A stretch of 64,000 nucleotides of DNA. It comes from a bacterium (Candidatus Blackallbacteria) CG13_big_fil_rev_8_21_14_2_50_49_14. GTDB taxonomy: Bacteria; Cyanobacteriota; Sericytochromatia; UBA7694. A model generated the notes under the pieces. It saw only the letters and a program-made list of their open reading frames with translations, was not told the origin of the DNA and ran no database searches. Of this stretch, positions 58,344 through 64,000 are shown piece by piece (the first letter of the stretch is position 1; every line of letters begins with the position of its first letter). The stretch spans positions 62,001 through 126,000 of the forward strand of contig PFGG01000065.1 of NCBI GenBank assembly GCA_002783405.1. The letters are read 5' to 3'. The position numbers were made by a program, and so were the translations under genes.

Positions 58344-61299
58344 CTGTACGCTCGCGCAAACGTGCCAAGGTGTCCCGAATCGCCTGTTTTAAAATCCAGC
58401 CCTTTAAACTGGGAGATTGTTCCTGACCTTGCAATTGTTTTAAAAGTCGCAGAGCTTCAATCCGGGGAAAATAGTCCAAAACCTCAATCACACTGCGCAG
58501 CAAAGGCCACGGCAAACCTGAGTGAATTAGTTTTTCAAGCGTTGCAAGAATCCAACGTTCACCTGTTTTTGCCAATTGCACCAGCGCAATACGTTGCCAA
58601 GCCAAGGGCCATTCCTGCAGATGATCCAAAAGATAGTTAATCGCCTGGGGCTCGCGACTGGTTCCCAAAATTTCAAGGGTTTTTATTTTCTGCTGCGAAT
58701 CCTGAATACTTTCAAAGTATTCAATCAGACGTTGAAACGCCTCAGGCGTTTTAAATTCAGCCAAAGCCTGCAGTACGGGGAAATGCTGATCGGTAGGTTC
58801 ACTTAGATTCAAACGCTTCAGTAAAAGCGGAAAAACAGAATCCAATTGCAGCTTGCCCAAAGCCATCAGACAAATCGCACGCAATTCAGAATTAGACTCA
58901 GCTTCGGCTGACTGCAAAAGCTGAGACAAAAGCGTAAAAGCCTGAGTGGCTTTCAGATCTCCCAACGCTTCAATCGCGGCATAGACCACCCCGGTGTCCG
59001 AATCCTGAAGACAGGCCATCACCGCTGAAATGACTTCTGAAGCACGTGTTTTCGCCAAAATACGCAAGGCTTCCCGCCTTAACTCAGGATGGCTTTCCTC
59101 AAGCATCGGCAGAAGGGGCTGCCAACGCAAATCTTTGCCAAAACTACTCAAGCTTTTTAATAGCGCCAATTGCAAAGGATGGGGAGACAGGGGCAAGAGC
59201 TGCCAAAGTTCGTCTTGACCTTCAACGCAACCCTTCTTTAAAAGGGCTTGAATCAATAAAACACGCGCCTGAACATGCTGGATTTCATGCAAGGCCAAAC
59301 GCAAATCCTGGGCTTCATAGCGCACCAAAAGAGAGAGGGTCTTGGGCTCTCTTTGCGGTGAAATCAGAGCCCAATTCAATACAGCCTTCAGCGAAGCAGA
59401 CCCCCAAGCCACCAATAAATCTTCAATCTGTAAACCGTGCTCAGGGTCTTCGAGAAACTGCGTAAGGCATTCTGCCCAATGAGAAGCTGAACTTATATTC
59501 CAAAGAACCAAAACCAAGCGGAGATTTTCAGAGGCTGCCTGCTTCAGCAGCGCACCCAATTCCTGTGCAGAAAGGGTCTGTTGATTGACCAGGTGCGCAA
59601 ACAAGGCTTGCCAGTCTTCAATAAATTCTTCGGGCACGTGAAATTGAAGGATTTCAGGCAAAATGCGCAAGCCCCGTTCACGCAAGATTTCTAAAATCAG
59701 TTCACGGGTTTCCGCTGAAATATCTTCGCAAACCCAGCGCCAGAGGTTTTCTGCTCCCCCCTTTAAACGCCTCAGCGCCAATGCTGCACGCAGTTGGTCG
59801 CCTCGCTCAGCCCGCATCAAAATTTGTATCAGCCAAGAAAGACTTTCTTCATAGGGTTCAAGCCGCAAGAGCAACTCAAGCCCTTCTCGCACAAAAAGAG
59901 GGTCTTGGCTTCTTTGGAGTTCTTGCAATAAAAAGGGAAGCATCAGATTTCCAAAATTTAGCAGGTACTGTAAGAGGCGTTGACGCAAAAGTGCAGATGA
60001 AGACTGTTTTAAGAGACGCAGTGCAATCGGCAACCCGCCGGTGTTTTGAAATCCCTCTAAAAAATATAGACTGTTTTCCTGAGCCTGGGGGCTCATTTCA
60101 CGTAAGCTCAAATGTTGCAAACGCTGACAGACCACATCCCCATTGCGGTTTAAAAGCGGCAAAATTTGTAGAAAAAGAACCGAAGAAGCCTCAAGAAACT
60201 CTGGTAGAGCATCCAGAGCACCCAGCCCCCCATAACGCGCCAATAACTGATAGGCCTGTTCCTGTTCTGAGGGCGGGGTATCTGCTCCAGCCTGTTCCAA
60301 AAGCAGACTTTCCAAAAGGGCTCTCAGCTCTAAAGGAGCAGACTCTGGCAACTCCAAACAATTGAGTTTGAGTCCCCAACGCAAGGCCAATAAATAAATC
60401 GACTTGCCTTTCTCTGGTGGAATTTCCAATAAACGCTGAATCAAATGGATCTGATCGGCCCGAACAAAACGGTAAATCTGATTCAAGCCTCTGCTTAAAC
60501 TGGTTTCAACCAAAGCAGCCCGCGCTTCATCCGTTTCATCGCAGAGCCACACCGCAAGGGCCATCAGTTCAGAAGCCACCAATTGTGCGGGATCTTTTTG
60601 CAATAAAGCCTCAAGTTGCTGGCCAATATTTTCTGCGGCATCTAAAAGCGCAGGTTTAAGTTCTGAAGGGGTTTTCGGCAAAACGAGTAAATCCTTTAAT
60701 TGCAGCATGACCCGGTAAGAGGCAGTATTGCTCAAGGTCTGCAAAACCTTCAGAACCACCTCAGGCTGGGCATCTGAAAGCATTTCCAAAAGATAATTTT
60801 CCACTTCCTGGCTCCAGGGTTGAGCGCCCAAAGCTTCGACTGCTTTTTTTCGTACAAAATAATGTGGATGTTTTAAACAATCAGCCAACCAGGCTTGCAG
60901 TTCAGGATCGGCCAAAGGGCCAATCGCCTGTACAATATGCGCCACCAAATCCCAATCTTTACTTTGTAATAATTGCAAAAGCCGTTCACGCGAAGCAGGC
61001 CCATGGGGCATGCGATAGAGCAAAGCTTTGAGAATCGGAGCCCGCAATTCCCAGCAAAGCGGATCCTGCAAAATCAAGAAAAACAGGTCTTGTATCCCGG
61101 CATCCAGATTGAGACTGATTTCAATCAGCAATTCCAGAGCTGAAAGACGCAATTCAGGCTCGCCATGCAAAAGCAACTGACTCAGTACACCAACCGATCG
61201 CAAGGCATCCTGCGCAACCATCTGCTGAAGAATACGAAGTGACTTATCATGACTCCAGGCCCGCTCAAGTTCAGCTTCAAGTGCCTCAAACGACTTCAT
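58330..61299 (-). CDS. Large HEAT-repeat protein
   Basis: 989 aa, no signal peptide, nearly all alpha-helical. Paired-helix repeats of HEAT/PBS-lyase type can be read throughout (for example LRREALRILAKTRASEVISA, VVYAAIEALGDLKATQAFTL, ALGKLQLDSVFPLLLKRL). Such solenoids act as scaffolds; no catalytic domain is seen. Its ATG overlaps the FapA gene stop as ATGA, so the two are coupled. Confidence 0.82.
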   Translation of the reverse strand: MKSFEALEAELERAWSHDKSLRILQQMVAQDALRSVGVLSQLLLHGEPELRLSALELLIEISLNLDAGIQDLFFLILQDPLCWELRAPILKALLYRMPHGPASRERLLQLLQSKDWDLVAHIVQAIGPLADPELQAWLADCLKHPHYFVRKKAVEALGAQPWSQEVENYLLEMLSDAQPEVVLKVLQTLSNTASYRVMLQLKDLLVLPKTPSELKPALLDAAENIGQQLEALLQKDPAQLVASELMALAVWLCDETDEARAALVETSLSRGLNQIYRFVRADQIHLIQRLLEIPPEKGKSIYLLALRWGLKLNCLELPESAPLELRALLESLLLEQAGADTPPSEQEQAYQLLARYGGLGALDALPEFLEASSVLFLQILPLLNRNGDVVCQRLQHLSLREMSPQAQENSLYFLEGFQNTGGLPIALRLLKQSSSALLRQRLLQYLLNFGNLMLPFLLQELQRSQDPLFVREGLELLLRLEPYEESLSWLIQILMRAERGDQLRAALALRRLKGGAENLWRWVCEDISAETRELILEILRERGLRILPEILQFHVPEEFIEDWQALFAHLVNQQTLSAQELGALLKQAASENLRLVLVLWNISSASHWAECLTQFLEDPEHGLQIEDLLVAWGSASLKAVLNWALISPQREPKTLSLLVRYEAQDLRLALHEIQHVQARVLLIQALLKKGCVEGQDELWQLLPLSPHPLQLALLKSLSSFGKDLRWQPLLPMLEESHPELRREALRILAKTRASEVISAVMACLQDSDTGVVYAAIEALGDLKATQAFTLLSQLLQSAEAESNSELRAICLMALGKLQLDSVFPLLLKRLNLSEPTDQHFPVLQALAEFKTPEAFQRLIEYFESIQDSQQKIKTLEILGTSREPQAINYLLDHLQEWPLAWQRIALVQLAKTGERWILATLEKLIHSGLPWPLLRSVIEVLDYFPRIEALRLLKQLQGQEQSPSLKGWILKQAIRDTLARLRERTVSET

Positions 61300-62870
61300 A
61301 GACGCACACTGCCAATCGCAATTTCCTGTTTTTGAGAATCCACATAGAGTGTCGCACCTGAAAAATCTTGATCAAAATAACGTGAATAGCCCCCAATCGT
61401 CACCGTCACCCCAGCATAAATATGATCGGTAATGATAATTTTACCTGTGTGGCTGGAGACCGGAATTTGACTGAGCTGCTCTGAAATTTCGTTCACCCTG
61501 AGCAATAATTGTTCTCGCAAGGCTTCTAAGGCAGATAATAATTCACGTGTATTCTGGCGCACTCTTGCAAAGACCAGCGATTCACCCACCCTGTCCAATT
61601 TTTGGCGATAATATTCAAGACGTTTTTTTAAAAGAATTTCCTGGGTTTCTAAAACAGGATCCATCCCCACTTTTAAATAGGTCTTGGTATTGGAGGGCGA
61701 ACCTGCAATCCGGGCCTGGATTCTTTTTCCGGCAGAGACAACCCCCCCCGCAATTTGCCCTTTGCCTGAATAAAACCCAACTTTGACCTCATTTCTGGCA
61801 TGCACCTGACTGTGAATGACAATATCTGAAACAGAAACTGAATCCAAAGCCAAAACCTGAGAATGTTCAATAAAACGACTTTCCAAGTTCTGTCCTGCCA
61901 CAATCCGGCTGTTGCGATTGCCCACCATTCCCTGCCGGGCCAATAAATGTCCCTGAGATTTAATCCAGGCAGCTTCAATCGTACCGTCTACCAAGATATC
62001 GCCCAAAGCTTCAAGGGCATAGCCCTGAAAAACAGTACCATCCACCAATACTGTTCCTGGGAAATAGATATCACCCGTCGAGGCCCCTATTTCAGCGACA
62101 TGAAAAACAGGCTCTACGTAGACGGTATTGCTGCGCACCCGAATCCGCCCTGGAATACTGGAAATCAAAAGATTGGAATCATGCGCAGCAACCTCTGCTC
62201 CTCGAGAGGGGCCAAAAGGCAAATCATGCCCTTTTTTCTGAGGCACCTGTCGCTTGAGAAGATTCATGCCCGGCTTTCCAGGAGATGGGGGATGCCGACG
62301 CATCAAAGGAACGCCCATCTCCACGGTTTTCATCAATTGCAAATTATGAAAATCAACCCGTTGATCAGACAAAACCAAGGGTTGGCCTGAATGGGGTGGC
62401 TCTTCTACCAGGGCTTCAAAATAGGCGTCTTCACCGTCCACAGGAAGCTCTCCCTGTGCAACCAATAAACGCACCGGCACTTCACTCTGAATCAGTCGCT
62501 CCAGAATATCTGGCAATACCCCATAGACAATCCGCTGTTCCCGCAAAAGCAGAATCAAATCATCCAGACAGGCCTGCTGCCCCCCATAGGCTGGGGTCAG
62601 AGAGATCCAGGCCTGCATGCGATCCTTGCTAAGCTCCAAATCAAGTTGATAAGGTCTGGCTTCCGCAATCGTACAGGCCAAAGGATTCTGAGGTGCTTGA
62701 TAAATTTTGAGGAGAAAGGATTCCCAGATTTCTTCAAACAGAAAAAAATCCAGAAAGTCCTGCTCCTCAAGGAAATCTCTCAAGTCAGAACCCTGTGGAG
62801 GGTCTGCCCCTGGAACCGGCTCCCAACGGGCCAAGACCGTGGAGCCCAAATGTTCAAAACTCAGTGACAT
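61296..62870 (-). CDS. FapA/DUF342 family protein
   Basis: 524 aa. The central beta-helical FapA domain is visible in GDIYFPGTVLVDGTV, GDILVDGTIEAAWI, IVAGQNLESRFIE, ARNEVKVGFYSGKGQI and GGVVSAGKRIQA, followed by a coiled-coil region (about 405-470) and a C-terminal strand-rich part. Members were first tied to flagellar assembly or polymer formation, but are widespread without flagella. There is no flagellar gene here. It is 19 nt downstream of the DUF3352-like gene. Confidence 0.85.
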   Translation of the reverse strand: MSLSFEHLGSTVLARWEPVPGADPPQGSDLRDFLEEQDFLDFFLFEEIWESFLLKIYQAPQNPLACTIAEARPYQLDLELSKDRMQAWISLTPAYGGQQACLDDLILLLREQRIVYGVLPDILERLIQSEVPVRLLVAQGELPVDGEDAYFEALVEEPPHSGQPLVLSDQRVDFHNLQLMKTVEMGVPLMRRHPPSPGKPGMNLLKRQVPQKKGHDLPFGPSRGAEVAAHDSNLLISSIPGRIRVRSNTVYVEPVFHVAEIGASTGDIYFPGTVLVDGTVFQGYALEALGDILVDGTIEAAWIKSQGHLLARQGMVGNRNSRIVAGQNLESRFIEHSQVLALDSVSVSDIVIHSQVHARNEVKVGFYSGKGQIAGGVVSAGKRIQARIAGSPSNTKTYLKVGMDPVLETQEILLKKRLEYYRQKLDRVGESLVFARVRQNTRELLSALEALREQLLLRVNEISEQLSQIPVSSHTGKIIITDHIYAGVTVTIGGYSRYFDQDFSGATLYVDSQKQEIAIGSVRL

Positions 62871-62889
62871 CCAAAACCCCGAAAAAGGC

Positions 62890-64000
62890 TCAGGGCGTTT
62901 CAGTCTCCGATTTGGTTTCAGGCTCTGCGGGCCCTGCAGGCTCAGCGTTCTCTAAGTCGCTATCCCCCAGCATTTTACCTAATAATTCAAAATCGACCTG
63001 ATCCATATCCACATCAATCAGGAAAACACCTTCAGCACCGCCGTCCTTGTAGCTGCCACCTGCCATCATCGATTTCATGGCCTGCAAAGTAGGCAAAAGG
63101 GTTTGAACCTCTTCATCTTCACCCATGAAAAGTTTCACCAAACTCACTATTTTGCCGAGATCCACGAAGAACATGCCAGCATCTTCCTGAAGCGCGTATT
63201 TTTCACGCAAGGCTCTGAAATAGCCATTGTCATCCAGGCTGCTGTCCTGCGCATGGGCGTAGTCAATCGCAGATTTCAAGGCGTCCATATTGCTGCCAAA
63301 AAACCACAGGTTTCCAACACGGGTATAGCCGGCCTGAATCCCCATTTCATTTTTAAGCCCTTGAGCTGCAGGGGTCATATTCGCCATATACAAAGGCGCT
63401 CCCCGATAATGGGCCTGAGGCGTTTTCGGAAAGGTAATATTCAGGGCCTGTTTTTTCTTTTGTTTGCCCTTTTTCTCAGCGCCTGTCTCAAGCGCATCAA
63501 AATCAAGTATTAATTTCTGAGTAAGGGTCTTCAAAAAAGCATCGTTGTTTTTGACACCCAAATAGATCACAGTATGCGGAGGCTGGGCTACAGTTTTGAC
63601 GGTTTCAGGGTAAAACATCGCCAGACCGACACGTCCATCACTGTGAGAGAGTATATCCTTGTCAAGATCCAGATGGGTCAGAGAACGGAAACCTTTGTAA
63701 ACAATTTCATCAATCATCTGACGTGCTTCAGCCTGATCTGCCAAAAATGATTTCAGCCCCATGGGCAAAAGATGAAAACCTTGAGAAGCCCCAAACAGCA
63801 AAGGTCTTTCAGGCGCAGCCTTCAAAACAGTCCGCAAGGGGGCCATGGGATTGCGAATAGCCTGTTCTGCCTGGCGCAAGTATTTGCGCTGGGGGGTGTC
63901 GGGCCCGTCCTGGCGAAAAGTCACAAAGGATTTCAGACGCAACCCTCTTTTGTTTATATCCAAACCCATCGCAAAGCTATTGTAGAGGTTAAAAGATTTT
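62890..64000 (-). CDS. DUF3352-like protein, 5' end outside the window
   Basis: 369 residues visible. The frame stays open from an ATG at 63969 to the right edge (with FNLYNSFAMGLDINKRGL reading as a continuous family-like strand), so the gene begins beyond 64000 and 63969 is not the true start. Motifs GRVGLAMFYPE, HTVIYLGVKNNDAFLKTL and GNLWFFGSNMDALKSAID follow the DUF3352 pattern known from cyanobacteria and relatives; the tail is acidic. Function unknown. Coexpressed with FapA and HEAT genes. Confidence 0.78.
   Translation of the reverse strand, partial: KSFNLYNSFAMGLDINKRGLRLKSFVTFRQDGPDTPQRKYLRQAEQAIRNPMAPLRTVLKAAPERPLLFGASQGFHLLPMGLKSFLADQAEARQMIDEIVYKGFRSLTHLDLDKDILSHSDGRVGLAMFYPETVKTVAQPPHTVIYLGVKNNDAFLKTLTQKLILDFDALETGAEKKGKQKKKQALNITFPKTPQAHYRGAPLYMANMTPAAQGLKNEMGIQAGYTRVGNLWFFGSNMDALKSAIDYAHAQDSSLDDNGYFRALREKYALQEDAGMFFVDLGKIVSLVKLFMGEDEEVQTLLPTLQAMKSMMAGGSYKDGGAEGVFLIDVDMDQVDFELLGKMLGDSDLENAEPAGPAEPETKSETETP

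Overview
This window reads as a chromosomal segment of a Gram-negative bacterium with dense coding and close to balanced base composition. Evidence for a diderm envelope: six or so lipoproteins with clear lipoboxes, and an SLH-domain outer-membrane porin (26131-27603) of the kind typical of cyanobacteria and relatives. There are no photosynthesis genes. The mix of SLH-porin, many TPR proteins, EF-hand proteins and an ArsA ATPase with an HSP20-like tail suggests a non-photosynthetic relative of Cyanobacteria (Sericytochromatia / Melainabacteria / 'Blackallbacteria'-like). That placement is inference only; no rRNA is present to test it.

Layout. 1-2320: the start of an unknown gene and a repeat-bearing lipoprotein with a papain-like Cys/His/Asn pattern. 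2357-5787 (minus): a xanthine dehydrogenase-type molybdenum subunit followed by a Rieske oxygenase. 5961-9446 (plus): hybrid histidine kinase, small membrane protein, thiolase. 9579-11306: beta-propeller lipoprotein. 11352-18818 (minus): a tight run of amidohydrolase, MutS, a COG2509-type flavoprotein, Sua5/TsaC, a membrane protein and a truncated DUF1801 gene. 18968-24560: glycine-rich protein, GSCFA protein, NhaD-type antiporter, membrane alpha/beta hydrolase, tRNA-Arg(CCU), amphipathic repeat protein. 24697-30125: TPR-PDZ protein, SLH-porin, and a cluster of EF-hand and TPR proteins without signal peptides. 30255-34618: lysA (apparently with an AUA start), a lytic transglycosylase, glmU and pth. 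34622-40471 (minus): a very large NHL-type propeller protein with a zinc ribbon, a secreted protein and a citrate-lyase/aldolase-like enzyme. 40700-47984: vWA lipoprotein, tandem C2H2 zinc-finger protein, YiiX-like lipoprotein, M20 amidohydrolase, GNAT, App1-type phosphatase, CoA-binding protein and two small unknowns. 48030-50102: SPINDLY-type glycosyltransferase. 50313-54160: coiled-coil/TPR protein, low-complexity protein and a divergent trigger-factor-like protein. 54212-58343: subtilase, methyltransferase-TPR protein, ArsA/Get3 ATPase. 58330-64000 (minus): DUF3352-like protein, FapA/DUF342 protein and a HEAT-repeat protein.

Most informative points: (1) a trigger-factor-like protein without the ribosome-docking loop, coupled to a low-complexity protein; (2) lysA starting at AUA with an ideal Shine-Dalgarno; (3) a molybdenum hydroxylase subunit paired with a Rieske oxygenase and lacking its usual FeS/FAD partner; (4) a bacterial tandem C2H2 finger protein; (5) several soluble proteins with short disordered Ser/Pro/Ala N-termini that could be export signals. 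No CRISPR array, prophage, transposase or rRNA was seen. The longest stretches without a gene (122-376, 28308-28595, 32359-32615, 40472-40699, 50103-50312) are all under 300 bases and appear to hold only promoters, terminators and ribosome-binding sites.
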